NCBI GenBank assembly: GCA_905221615.1
Contig: CAJNDT010006158.1
Location: 124,001-188,000, forward strand
Direction of reading: 5' to 3'
From: Symbiodinium sp. CCMP2592
Lineage: Eukaryota > Sar > Dinophyceae > Suessiales > Symbiodiniaceae
Length of the DNA: 64,000 nucleotides
In this document: one piece after another, positions 8,999 through 18,120 of the stretch
Layout of the letters: the number at the start of each line of letters is the position of its first letter
Numbering within the stretch: the stretch's first letter is position 1
The notes under the pieces: model-generated
Seen by the model: the letters and a program-made list of their open reading frames with translations, nothing else
Database searches by the model: none
Told to the model about the DNA's origin: nothing
Made by a program: the position numbers and the translations under genes

Positions 8999-9203
8999 AT
9001 TCTCAGCTTTGAACATGTTAAACCTCCACGCTCAACTTTACCTCTCAAGCGGTGTGAGGTCCGAGGGTAACTACGAAGCCCCAAACGACGGTTTAAGGTC
9101 CGGGGTTAACTACGGAAGTACAACAGAAGCGACCACTAGACCCGTGGAACCCTGCCTACTCAGCTAAAAAAATAGACCTCTGAGACCAAGGCCACAGAAT
9201 TTA

Positions 9204-9733
9204 TTACTGTAAGGTTAACAGTTGGAATAGGGCTTTGGGGTAAACTCTATAGTAGCATTGTAGTCTAAAAATCCTGTTATTGATGATTTCGGCTTCTATC
9301 ATACGTCTGGCGTACCGTTGGACAGCAGGGAATGGAAGAATGGTAGTAATAGTAGCTATAGTTGTACCCCATTCCTCGTTTAATTGCACGCCGTTCCTCC
9401 ATTCCCAACTAGCCCAAGGTAAGTGAAGCCCTAATTAAATCCTGAAACCTATTAAAACTCTAAACCCTAAACCACGGAAACCTAAAACCCTAAACCCTTA
9501 CTTCTGGGCCGAAGGTGCAGCCACACCCAGCAGGCCTCTTGCACAGCATCTTCCGGCCTGCGGGATGCACAGCCAAAGCTCCCAGCGATTTTTTATCTTT
9601 GCGAGGGTGGGCTTGTTAGGGGGTTACGGTTTAGGATTTAGGGTTTAGGATTTAGGGGTTAAGCTCTCTCGTTGAACTCCTTCTTTAAAAAAATGAGTTC
9701 CTTGTCTAGGAGCCGCCACCTTCGCCAGGACAT
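9204..9733 (-). CDS. Complete small gene (127 aa) with telomere-like introns
   Basis: Exons in minus order: 9665-9733 (ATG; MSWRRWRLLDKELIFLKKEF...), 9502-9611 (PTLAKIKNRWELWLCIPQAG...), 9204-9408 (starts WEWRNGVQLNEEWGTTIATI, ends LLTLQ-stop TAA). Intron 9612-9664 (53 bp, GC...AAG) and intron 9409-9501 (93 bp, GTAAGGG...TAG) are made largely of TTTAGGG-type repeats. Phases agree at both junctions and the ORF runs ATG to stop over 384 bases. Last exon is long (67 codons). No homologue recognised. Confidence 0.5.
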
Positions 9734-9975
9734 CCCGAGAGGTCATGCGACCAGGGGGCCGGGATACGTCTTGTAACCCGGCAGAAAAGGTCAAGGGTAA
9801 AGGGATGTGATTCCTAAACCGTAAACCCTACAAGATTCAGGTTTGGGGCAGTTTAGGGGCTTAGGGGTTAGAAGGGGTATGTCAGGGATCTATATGACGC
9901 TACGATAAAGGCTTTCTTAAGGGTGCTGCTTTGGGGTGGGTTTGGGAATTGGGTCTGAAGATGTGGTGTTTCCGG

Positions 9976-10160
9976 CTAGGATTGCAACAGTAACAAGAAA
10001 ATGATGAAGCTCCACAATGCCCGCAGCTTCAATCTGCTCATCGGGTTTACGGTGGTAAGCATGCACAAGCTGCCATTGACGTAATATAGAAGCCAACGGA
10101 CTTCAAATGGGCATGGTTTAGTACAGAGCACCTCCTGTAGTCTCGAAGGAGTACCATAAC
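9976..10160 (-). CDS. Terminal exon candidate
   Basis: Open to TAG at 9976; C-terminus is hydrophobic (LWSFIIFLLLLQS), possibly a membrane anchor. Upstream the frame runs into telomere-like repeats (FRVLGLRVLGFRV), which marks the likely intron side. Confidence 0.33.
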
Positions 10161-10345
10161 CCCGAACCCTAAACCCTAAAACCCTCAATCCCAAAACCCT
10201 CAACCCTAATTCCCTAAACCCTCAACCCTAAACCACTAAACTCCGAAATCCAAAAGAACCCTATAAACCCTCATTAAACCCTCAACCCTCACCCCTCAAC
10301 CACTAAACCCCCAAAAAGACCCGAAACCCCTCATTAAACCCCTAT
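10150..10345. repeat. Degenerate telomere-like array (CCCTAAA/CCCTCAA)
   Basis: CCCTAAACCCTAAAACCCTCAA followed by CCCTCATTAAACC units at 10262, 10332. Confidence 0.85.
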
Positions 10346-10589
10346 GATAATATAGATATAGTAGGACCTTCATAGTAGCCCTATTATAGACTCTTACTGT
10401 ATGAGGGCCGTACCTAACCTATGAACCCTAAGATGCCGAGTGAGCCGAACTCACCGCCATCCCCCCGCCTCCCGCGGCCCATGGCCGAGAGCGCATGAGC
10501 CTTTCTGGTGGCGGAATAAAGCGGCTTTACAGGGTTTAGGGGACCGTGGTTTTTTAAGTTGGGTTGACGTCCTTCTTTGTCCGTCAGGG

Positions 10590-10700
10590 AAAGGGTTTAA
10601 GGTTTAGGGTTTCGGGTTTAGGGGATAGGGCTTAGTAGGGTTTAGTTTAGGGTTTAGGGGATAGGGCTTATTAGGGTTTAGGGTTTAGGGGATAAGGTTT
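10590..10700. repeat. Telomere-like array with GGATAGGGCTTA spacer repeat
   Basis: TTTAGGG units alternate with GGGGATAGGGCTTAKTAGGG, repeated three times. Confidence 0.85.
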
Positions 10701-10967
10701 TTATAGGGCTGTATGTTGGGCTTTTGTAGGGGTGTATAGGCTCTGGCCGGATTTCGATGGAGTTTTTGAAGGTTTGTCTTTGGGCTTGATAGGGTTGTAT
10801 AGGCTGGTAATGGGGCTTTATAGAGCTTTGCGGTTTTACAACGGTGCATAGGTTTTTAGAGCTGTTCTGAGGGTTCCTACTCTTTAGGGTTTACAGGAAA
10901 TTAGAACCCTCGGGGAGTTTCCTGGTTCTTAATTGGGAATTGATCGCCATGACAGTCCCAAGGAGTA

Positions 10968-11235
10968 CTAGGTGCCGATTTCAACAGCCCCGACATTGTT
11001 CATAATTGCGGCTCTGTTTTAGGCCATAAGTGGGTGGTTGTCAAAATTAGGGTTCCTTTTGGGTCCGTGATATAGTACGCACCTAATATTTGGGGTACCC
11101 CAAAGGGGACCATAATTTTGACGGCCACCCAAGTGAGATCAACAAGCGATACCAAGGTGCCTCCACGTACGCCAGGATCTCTATGAAGGCAGCCTCCTGC
11201 CTCTGTGCCTGCAGGGGTTCTGAGGGTGCGTCGCG
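10968..11235 (-). CDS. Two-exon gene 3' part across FB-B
   Basis: Exon 11129-11235 (35 codons, contains EAAFIEILAYVEAPWYRLL) follows an acceptor at the end of a TA microsatellite (TATACAG). Intron 11014-11128 (115 bp, GTGGCC...AAACAG) is an FB-B element. Exon 10968-11013 continues in phase (ALIM-type: AAIMNNVGAVEIGT) to TAG. Product unknown. Confidence 0.42.
11031..11131. mobile_element. Foldback, family FB-B
   Basis: GTGGGTGGTTGTCAAAATTA ... ATAATTTTGACGGCCACCC. Confidence 0.85.
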
Positions 11236-11238
11236 CTG

Positions 11239-11268
11239 TATATATATATATATATATACACATATATT
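11239..11268. repeat. TA microsatellite
   Basis: TATATATA run ending CACATATA; lies on the putative intron side of the gene at 10968-11235. Confidence 0.9.
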
Positions 11269-11292
11269 TTAGGTCCAAACCTCAAGTCTCAG

Positions 11293-11630
11293 CTTGTTCG
11301 GGTGTATGGGACTCCCAGAGATGACTGTTTTAGAGAACATTTTTGGGATGTGTCGTGGTGTGAGGGTTTCAAGAGTCCGGGGGCTAAGGGCCTGAGGACA
11401 CTTCAGGCTTGCTGGGGTTTACTTGGAGGTTCATGGGTAATTATAGGTGGAGTCATAAGTAGGGTAACAATAAGTATAACTCCTAGAATACGGGACATAT
11501 AATCCCACTACCTGTGGCCCAAAAGACCTACCTCTTTTTAAGGAGGTATATATTACAGAAATCATAATATAAGGAATCCTTAAAAGGTAGGTTTTCGGCA
11601 ACAGGTATAAACTCCAAACCCCAAGCCTAA
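11293..11630 (+). CDS. Two-exon gene 3' part, FB-H/FB-G intron
   Basis: Exon 11293-11416 (41 codons plus one base; LVRVYGTPRDDCFREHFWDV...) starts after GTCTCAG. Intron 11417-11604 (188 bp, GTTTACTTGG...CAACAG) carries half of an FB-H followed by a complete FB-G. Exon 11605-11630 ends INSKPQA-stop TAA in phase. Unknown protein. Confidence 0.4.
11415..11606. mobile_element. Half FB-H followed by FB-G
   Basis: 11415-11480 is an unpaired FB-H arm; 11515-11606 is FB-G (CCTGTGGCCCAAAAGACCTA ... TAGGTTTTCGGCAACAGG). Confidence 0.8.
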
Positions 11631-11847
11631 ACCCTAAACCCCAAACCCTAGACCCAAAACCCTGAACACCAAGGCGTAACATAGGGGCCTTAACAAGTAG
11701 GTTACGGAATTGGGGTATACTATCTTGTAAATATAACAACGACCCCCCTCAAAAATAATATAGCATTGTTAATGATTCAGACCCCTATATCATAGAACTC
11801 TACTATAGTATCCCTTATACACGCCGTTTAAAGGAACCCTACTTAAA

Positions 11848-11942
11848 GGGTCATGGGACTTAGTAACTAGGGTCATAACCATTACTTATAACCCCAATTA
11901 GGGTACTTATAACCCACTTACTAAGTCCCATGATCCTCCAAG
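11848..11942. mobile_element. Foldback, family FB-C
   Basis: GGTCATGGGACTTAGTAACT ... CTTACTAAGTCCCATGATCC. Related to FB-H by outer bases (CTTGGAGG) and to the copies at 31011 and 40003. Confidence 0.85.
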
Positions 11943-12135
11943 TATTCGTTAAGGGAGCCCTATTAAAATTTATTCAAAGCCCCTTGTTCTAGTATCCCTT
12001 ATACACCCCTTCTAAAGGAACCCTATTCTTTAAGGGAACCCTATTAAAATTATTCAAACCCCCAGAACCTAGGCCTGGGAGCCAAAACCCGGCACCAGGC
12101 TTGCCGAGTAGGCGCAGGCGAACAGGGAAGCCACC

Positions 12136-12236
12136 TGGGAGTTTCCGAAAATTTAGGGTCCTTTTTTGGGGTCCTTATAAGAAGGATCCTACTATTTAGG
12201 GTACTACATTAGGGTCCCCTATTTTCGGAAACTCCT
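12136..12236. mobile_element. Foldback, family FB-D
   Basis: TGGGAGTTTCCGAAAATTTA ... CCCTATTTTCGGAAACTCC. On the minus strand it ends CCCAG beside an open segment 12093-12135 (VASLFACAYSASLVP) that finishes at a GT donor. Confidence 0.85.
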
Positions 12237-12361
12237 GTCTGGTTCTTAGTAGGGCTTAGGGTCACTTAACTTAAAAGGGATCCATAAGGGTACTAAGGGA
12301 TCTATCGGGGTTTAAAGCTTTCCACATCAAGGTCGCTGGAACTTTAGGGACTTTCAGGGTT

Positions 12362-12465
12362 ACCTATAGTCTCCACTGTAGTTCCTTTTGGGGTTAACTT
12401 ATAGGATCCTGATTATATAATTGGTTAAACAAAAAAAAGGAACTACAAAGGAGACTATAGGTAGG
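12362..12465. mobile_element. Foldback, family FB-A
   Basis: TACCTATAGTCTCCACTGTA ... TACAAAGGAGACTATAGGTA. Confidence 0.9.
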
Positions 12466-12603
12466 GTTTAGGGTATACTGGGGTATCAAGTTGTTTTTTG
12501 AACCCTCTTTTCTCCCTGCCTGAGTTAGGTTGGTTGAATGCCACGGGTGGCTGAGGGGTGACTGGGGAAGCAATGCAACACAAATACCCACTTAAATCAA
12601 CAT

Positions 12604-13127
12604 CAAACCACAATACTCATCATTAAACTACACTCCCTGTTCCCCAGTGGCTCATGCGGAGTAGTCTCAACGCACGACCTGACTCGGCCCAGCTTGTCAG
12701 CTGTTGCCCCGAAGATCCAAATATTAACCAAGGTACCTACAATATCCAACCCCACAGCACTGGCTTGTAGACATGCAGACCCACAGAATTGGTTCACTGC
12801 TACTGTGTCCGTATTTCGTCATGTGGGGAGTCTCCACCTCAGGGTCGTAACCGAGCATCAAGTCGGGGATAAGCAGTTCTGCACCAATTCGCGTAGGGAT
12901 GTCCTGGGAGCCTCCACGCCCTTGAGAGATCACCTCTTGCCAATGGTAGCGAATTGAGGTGAACAATGCAGGGCCGAGAGGACCAATAGCTCCGCCAATA
13001 AGGCACCAGCTGATGAGCCTTGAGAGAGTAGGGATGTGCTCATTAAGCAAGGCGACAGGATGAACGAAATGAGTTGCCTGTCGCACTTCGTTCAGATGGG
13101 GAACGCGAAGGCGCTGGAACACATCAA
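12604..13127 (-). CDS. Hydrophobic protein gene with a frame change
   Basis: From an acceptor-like CCAG at 13128 an open frame of more than 100 codons runs to 12724 (contains VRQATHFVHPVALLNEHIPT and LISWCLIGGAIGPLGPALFT). A second frame is then open from about 12800 to TGA/12603 and holds another hydrophobic stretch (LDIVGTLVNIWIFGATADKL). The two blocks touch with no room for a normal intron; a 49-bp GT...CAG intron (GTTACGACC...GACACAG) would join them in phase, otherwise there is a frameshift. Likely membrane protein; family not recognised. Confidence 0.42.
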
Positions 13128-13140
13128 CTGGTATCAAAGG

Positions 13141-13575
13141 TTTTAGGGTTTAGGGTATAGAGGAAAAACGGGTTTGGGGTCTAGGGGCTTTGGGTTTATG
13201 GGAGTTTTGGTTTTAGGGGTTTAGGATATACTTTAGGGTTTTGGGGGATGGGTTCTTTGGACTATAAGGGACACTGAACGGACTATCATAGGGATCCATC
13301 ATAGGGATCCATTCCCCCATTCCCTACTACGGGCCAGACAGTCAAGGTTGCCAGCAGTTTGGGGTGTAGGAGTTTTGGGTTTAAGGATTAGGATATACTT
13401 TAGGGTTTATGAGTTTAGGGTTTGGGGTTTAGGGGTTTGGGGTTTATAGGGGTTTTGGGTTTATGCTCTAGGATATACTTTAGGGTTTAGGGGTTTGGGG
13501 TTTAGGGGTTTAGGGTTTGAGGTTACAGGGGCTAGGGTTTAGGCTTTCGGATATAATTTAGGGTTTAGAGCTTAA
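13141..13575. repeat. Telomere-like repeats with GGATATACTTTAGGG spacers
   Basis: TTTAGGG/TTTGGGG units interrupted four times by a GGATATACTTTAGGGTTT word (13226, 13389, 13470, 13550), so part of the array repeats at a higher order of ~80 bp. Confidence 0.85.
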
Positions 13576-13613
13576 AAGTTAAAGCTTGATAGTTAAGGTT
13601 TCGAGCCAATGGA

Positions 13614-13727
13614 TTACTACTATTTGCTTAAGAACCCCCCCAAAAATAAAAAAAAATCCTTATGGGGGTAATATAGGGATTATTTTTTTTATTTGTTGGG
13701 TGTTTCTTAAGCAAATAGTAGATTAGG
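13614..13727. mobile_element. Foldback, single-copy family FB-N
   Basis: CTACTATTTGCTTAAGAACC ... TTTCTTAAGCAAATAGTAG, A/T homopolymers in the centre. Confidence 0.85.
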
Positions 13728-13832
13728 TTTTAGGGGAGGCTTGAAGGATTATGGACCTTGGTTCGACTCGAGGGCTTGGGGTTCAGAGTTTCGGGTTCAC
13801 GTCGGGCTTAGGGTCGAGAGCTTAAAGGGAAC

Positions 13833-13927
13833 TCCAGAAAGTTGGAATATGGATTAATGCTAGGATCCCCTATACTTTACCTTAAAGGGATTACGATAAT
13901 GATATTCCAACTTTCTGGCTTCTACTG
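13833..13927. mobile_element. Foldback, family FB-J
   Basis: CCAGAAAGTTGGAATATGGA ... GATATTCCAACTTTCTGG. Other copies 31783, 56113, 57110. Confidence 0.9.
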
Positions 13928-13987
13928 TAAGAGTTTAGAGCTTCGGATTTACGGCCTCTAGGGCTCGAGGCGTGTGCCGAAACCTTT

Positions 13988-14099
13988 CCTAGACCCAAGA
14001 GTAACCCAGGCATAAAAAGGATGCCCTTTTTGGTTTAAAGGGGCTTATAAGGGAACCTGAACCCTAAAAAAGGGAATAAGGGCCTACTCTGGGTCCTAG
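13988..14099. mobile_element. Probable foldback with weak arms (FB-P)
   Basis: CCTAGACCCAAGAGTA opposite TACTCTGGGTCCTAG; only the outer 15 bp pair. Confidence 0.5.
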
Positions 14100-14242
14100 T
14101 TTCAGGGGAAACACTTTACATGAGGCACCGGAGGAATGCCCTGTGATTGAAAGCAGTAAACTTTCGCCGAAAAACCAAATATAGGGCCTTAATAATTCGC
14201 ACTTAGTGCCAGCCAGCACGATCCTTGTATTACGTAGGAGAG

Positions 14243-14245
14243 ACT

Positions 14246-14277
<32 letters not shown>

Positions 14278-14320
14278 CGAGTCAGTCACATAGAGAGAAA
14301 GAAAAATAAAGAGAAAGAGA
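14243..14320. repeat. GA microsatellite
   Basis: GAGAGA tract grading into GAAAGAAAAATAAAGAGAAAG. Confidence 0.9.
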
Positions 14321-14421
14321 AACAGACCCTACCCTAGACCCCCCCAAAACCCTAAGCCCCAAAACCGTAAACCCTTGCTTAAGGGGCAATTTTGTTAAGA
14401 GGTAGACTTGGGCTTTACCAG

Positions 14422-14583
14422 GCCGGGTCACCGCAGAGCGCCGAGGTAGGTAGCTGCGACGATGAAGATCCTGCAGCGTTGGTGCCTGATGAAGAACAGG
14501 GTCCCGAAACTCAAGAACCCTGCGGTTTTGGGTGTGGGTGTACTACTATTATGAGAAGCCGTACTGCCTTGGCTAGACCATAA
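14422..14583 (+). CDS. Terminal exon, acidic Cys-containing protein
   Basis: 54 codons after TTTACCAG to TAA. Acidic stretch (CDDEDPAALVPDEEQGPE) then CGFGCGC and a basic tail. Unknown; possible metal-binding Cys cluster. Confidence 0.35.
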   Translation, partial: AGSPQSAEVGSCDDEDPAALVPDEEQGPETQEPCGFGCGCTTIMRSRTALARP

Positions 14584-14676
14584 CTCTAAGAGGGAATTCC
14601 GAACCTTAACGAGAACCCTTAACTACCTTAAACCGACAAGCCAGGATATCTGGCTGACGCTGAAGACCCCTACGTC

Positions 14677-15081
14677 TCAGCTGTCAGCTACGCCCCAAAC
14701 GGAGGGGTTTTTGGATACGAGCCAGTATGATGCTGCATACGAACAAGAAATAAATGTGTCTGTAAACCCCTGGCTCATAACCCCCACTTCATTATGTCTA
14801 TGATGCCGACATGGGTGGTTGTCAAAATTACGGTCCCTTTTTGGTTGGGTACCCTGAATTTTAGGTGCCGTATCATAACAAGGACCCAAAAAGGGACCCT
14901 AATAATTATTGACAGCCACCCACATAGGGATCGAAATATTACTTTCCTGCGAGACAGGGGGTGCATTAGTCTCATGGTCAAGGACCCTACGGAACACGTC
15001 AAAGGAAGCCTTCATTCTGAAGCCCCCCATTTTTTGCTCTTGACGAGAAGCCATGGCAGGCCAGACTGTGGCGAAGACGTC
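14677..15081 (-). CDS. Two-exon gene 3' part, FB-B as GT-AG intron
   Basis: Exon 14924-15081 (52 codons plus two bases; DVFATVWPAMASRQEQKMGG..., FDVFRRVLDHETNAPPVSQ) follows TGTGCAG. Intron 14798-14923 (126 bp, GTGGGTGG...CATAG) is exactly an FB-B element plus a few flanking bases. Exon 14677-14797 (HNEVGVMSQGFTDTFISC..., SVWGVADS-stop TGA) continues in phase: 92 codons open in total. One of the best tests of foldbacks as introns. Upstream, 15185-15275 has a further open block ending at an FB-L element, but its phase does not fit without a non-standard splice site. No homologue recognised. Confidence 0.48.
14811..14925. mobile_element. Foldback, family FB-B
   Basis: ATGGGTGGTTGTCAAAATTA ... 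AATTATTGACAGCCACCCA. Confidence 0.9.
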
Positions 15082-15091
15082 CTGCACATAC

Positions 15092-15184
15092 AACAGAGGC
15101 CGTAATAATTAGAATAGGATTCTGGGGCCCATTGTACTATTATACTTATAGTTAGGAATAGTAGCGGTAGTTGTTTAAGCCGCT
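15092..15184. mobile_element. Foldback, family FB-L (diverged)
   Basis: GAGGCCGTAATAATTAGAAT ... GTAGTTGTTTAAGCCGC with GGGGCCCATTGTACTATTAT centre. Confidence 0.7.
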
Positions 15185-15625
15185 GTATAATGGGTTTTGA
15201 GCTGGCGGTGCTGGCCATCAGGACAAGGTAGTGTTGATGAGCAATCTTGAAACCTTCAAGGTCTACTCGGTAGCCCCTAAACCCTAAACCCTCCGACAGC
15301 TCAGGGCCGAAGGGTCACACGTGAGAAGGCGTTACACGGCTTGACACGGTTTAGGGTTTAGGCTTAGGGTTTAGGGAGGCAAACTCTGATACAGAGCTTT
15401 GTACGTGTAGAGCTGAGCTTAAGGGATTGAGGGGTCTTGGGATTTAGGTTGACCAGGGGTCTATAGGGCCTATGGTTTAAGTTTAGTTTGTAGGTTTCAG
15501 GGTTTAGCATTTAGGGGTTTAGGGGTTTAGGGTTTAGATGTTTAGGGTGTAACACCCAAAAAGATAAAGGATACCTATACTCGGATAGTAAGTCTATAGT
15601 GTGCTAACGAACTGCAGGACATATT

Positions 15626-15703
15626 TCATATCTTGAAGCCCGAAGCCACAAGGAATAGAGGAGGAACTCGCGCCACAGATACACGGTACTTTGAGGCGCC
15701 GGG
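15626..15703 (-). CDS. Terminal exon candidate (25 aa)
   Basis: PGASKYRVSVARVPPLFLVA... to TGA, after a CTCAG acceptor. Weak, length alone is not informative. Confidence 0.22.
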   Translation of the reverse strand, partial: PGASKYRVSVARVPPLFLVASGFKI

Positions 15704-15987
15704 CTGAGCGATTAGGGCTTAGAGTTGAGGGAATTAGACCCTAAACCCCTGTAGATCCCTTGTAGAACTTGCTTAAGGATCCCTTCTAGAAGCCTCAAAG
15801 GCACCCTTAAGAAAGGTACTACTCAAGAACCTACAACTTAAACTCACAGCTGTAGGGATGTCAGTTGGGAGCTTCGCGGAGGTTAGAGACTTGGACTTGG
15901 GGGGTGAGGGGACTTGGGTGCCAGGGCTTTTGGGCTACATTATGCTGTAACCATATTAAGGAACCCCACAATAGTGTTGGCAATCAT

Positions 15988-16595
15988 TTAGGCCCTTAGT
16001 ATCACGCGAAGTGTTGAAGCTCCATGATGCTCCCAAGCTGCAATCTGAAACCCCGAAGGAGTTGTAACGAAGGCGTCACGTCTTGTTAAACAGTTGTTTG
16101 TTGACATCAGGCAGTCCCTGAACCCTCCAAAAACTTCCATAAACCACAAAAACCTCGCAAAAACGCGTCCTCGCACAGAACCGACAGGAGTCGCACGGTG
16201 CCCATCGCCAGCGGAACAACTTCCATGGGCTTTGGATCCGGCATAGCTGGGTCCTTGCTCCGGGAAGCTTGGTTTTTTGGGCTTAATACAGGGGCCTTAA
16301 TAATTAGACTAGGGTTTGGGGGTATACTAGACCATAATAGTGATAAAGAGCCGCTGAGCCCCCCAAATAGCATAGGGACTTATTGAGGCCCCTATATTAA
16401 GGCTTATTTGTGCACTTGCGGAGCCCTAAAGACTAAACTGGTGAAGTAGTCGTCGAGCCTCGGTAGTGTAATGACATCAGGACTAAGTTGCTTCCCGTTT
16501 TGCCACAAGCCACAGTGCATAACCTGCAGCCCACAAGTGTTTCGATGGGACCCTGTCTTGTTTTCCTGGAGTTGTGGGGTTGCTGCTGACGGTTT
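15988..16595 (-). CDS. Two-exon gene, FB-L as GT-AG intron
   Basis: Exon 16416-16595 (60 codons, KPSAATPQLQENKTGSHRNT..., ends FRAPQ) and exon 15988-16281 (97 codons to TAA; contains RDAFVTTPSGFQIAAWEHHG). Intron 16282-16415 (134 bp) begins GTGCAC, ends TATTAAG and is an FB-L foldback. Phase 0 at the junction; 157 codons open in all, the longest foldback-spanning frame here after UBL-RCC1. An in-frame TGA lies just upstream of the first acceptor (TTTCAG), consistent with an intron there. Function unknown. Confidence 0.5.
16284..16406. mobile_element. Foldback, family FB-L
   Basis: CTTAATACAGGGGCCTTAAT ... ATTGAGGCCCCTATATTAAG; 25-bp arms. Other copies 15092, 27263, 33019 and partial ones at 21070 and 21148. 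Confidence 0.9.
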
Positions 16596-17071
16596 CTGAA
16601 ATCACAAAGCCACCCTGTCTTGAAACATAGCATGTACTTCGGAGAACCTATTCTTGCTGTTGTTTTTTTGTGTCAATGCGCACTTTCCGCTTTTAGGATT
16701 CCGGTTTAGGGCTTAAACGCGACCCCTACATATGTATCACGCAGTCAACTATGCACCCCAGACTCCTATGCTAGCTTCGCACTTGCATTGACACCTGCGT
16801 TTCTCCCCAAATCCTCAAGCCCAACCCCTCGACCTCCAAATAACCAACCATTTTAGGGTGCGTTCTCATAATTTGATCTTCTTAAGTCCCCATTACTTAA
16901 CAACGTAGGTCATTTGGGGTCAAGGACAGCCGTTGACCGCTGAGATGCTCTGACGGGAGGTGTGTAGCTAGACACCAGACTCTGCAGCAGCGTGGCCAAA
17001 CCTGGGCACTGGAATTTCAAGCATTTTGCATCTGTCTAAGGATCTTGACCGGTATGTATACTATGTCTATG

Positions 17072-17072
17072 T

Positions 17073-17100
<28 letters not shown>
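17072..17100. repeat. TA microsatellite
   Basis: TATATATA run followed by GTACATATGTATGTACATACATGCATGC. Confidence 0.9.
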
Positions 17101-17104
<4 letters not shown>

Positions 17105-17197
17105 TATGTATGTACATACATGCATGCATACAAACCTACACGTGCTATTATGTTCGTTTGCGGTGATTTGTGTCTTGCCTCTGTGTGTGTGTGTAAG

Positions 17198-17314
17198 TTC
17201 TTTGAGGAGTTCTCAAACGGCTGTTGGGTTGAAGTTTGGGATTCAGACTCGGGTGTCTATGCGGATGTCCACACCAAGTTACTCCTGTTGAGTCTGCAGC
17301 CTTACGAGGGGTAG
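17198..17314 (+). CDS. Terminal exon (38 aa)
   Basis: FFEEFSNGCWVEVWDSDSGV... to TAG after a TGTGTGTAAG acceptor; mixed, protein-like composition. Unknown. Confidence 0.33.
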   Translation, partial: FFEEFSNGCWVEVWDSDSGVYADVHTKLLLLSLQPYEG

Positions 17315-17384
17315 CTTAGTGGGAGACCAGCTTGGAATGGAATTCTTCGTAAGTGGTTGCCTAACAAGGCTGCTTTAAACGATC

Positions 17385-17455
17385 CATAAACCCTAAACCC
17401 TAACCCTAAACCCTAACCCTAAACCCTAAACGATCCCTAAACCCTAAACCCTAAC
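17385..17455. repeat. Telomere-like CCCTAAA/CCCTAA array
   Basis: Includes the 6-mer variant CCCTAA next to 7-mers; GGCTGCTTTAAACGAT is duplicated on both sides (17362, 17464), as if the array had been inserted with a duplication. Confidence 0.85.
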
Positions 17456-17479
17456 ATAACAAGGCTGCTTTAAACGATT

Positions 17480-17761
17480 TCAATGTGGCTTCTGGCGGTC
17501 ATACGGTTGCAAAGCCGTCGTGTAGGGATTCTGCAGCGAAGCTGCACTGGCGCGGTATTGGGCTCTTCTAAAGAGTGAGGGGTCGGTCAACCACGATGCA
17601 ATCAGAAGCTTCAAGAGCGCACACGCTCTACAGGTTTTAAGCACACAAAGCGGTCGTCGCAATGGCTCTGTCGGCTACGGAAAGAGGGGCCCCTCTGAGC
17701 CTGACGATCACACGACAGGATACTGCTGAATCTCACAAGCAAGCGCATCAAGAACAGACAT
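17480..17761 (-). CDS. Small gene (80 aa) with a 39-nt intron
   Basis: ATG at 17759-17761; exon 17714-17761 (MSVLDALACEIQQYPV), putative intron 17675-17713 (39 nt, GTGTGATC...CCGTAG), exon 17480-17674 (PTEPLRRPLCVLKTCRACAL..., ends RQKPH-stop TGA). C-terminal part is basic. All three frames are open over part of the region, so this is one of several readings. Confidence 0.35.
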
Positions 17762-17784
17762 GTTGCAGATTCAGAACGATCCCA

Positions 17785-17855
17785 AGTTTAGGTTTAGGGT
17801 TAAGGGTTTAGGGGTTTAGGGTTCAGGGTTAGGGTTTAGGGCGTTTAGGGGCCAA
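17785..17855. repeat. Telomere-like TTTAGGG run
   Basis: TTTAGGTTTAGGGTTAAGGG... with 6- and 7-mer units. Confidence 0.85.
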
Positions 17856-18120
17856 AACCTTTAATCCAGAGGGTTCAAGGGCCTACAGGGGAGTTCCTTG
17901 AAAGAGTTCCGTATAAGGGCAATTACAGTGGCTTTAGCTTGGCTGACTTCTGAACCCCTCCTTAAAGTTAAACTTTTAGCCTCCTGAATGCAGTTCATAT
18001 AGAAACCCAAAGAGTTACAGGCCTAAGAGCCAGCTAGAAGAACGCAAAGTTGGTATAATAGGCCCCTTAAAATTGCAAAAAGGCGTTGCAAGGCCTACAA
18101 GCTTGTTGCACGATGAATTT

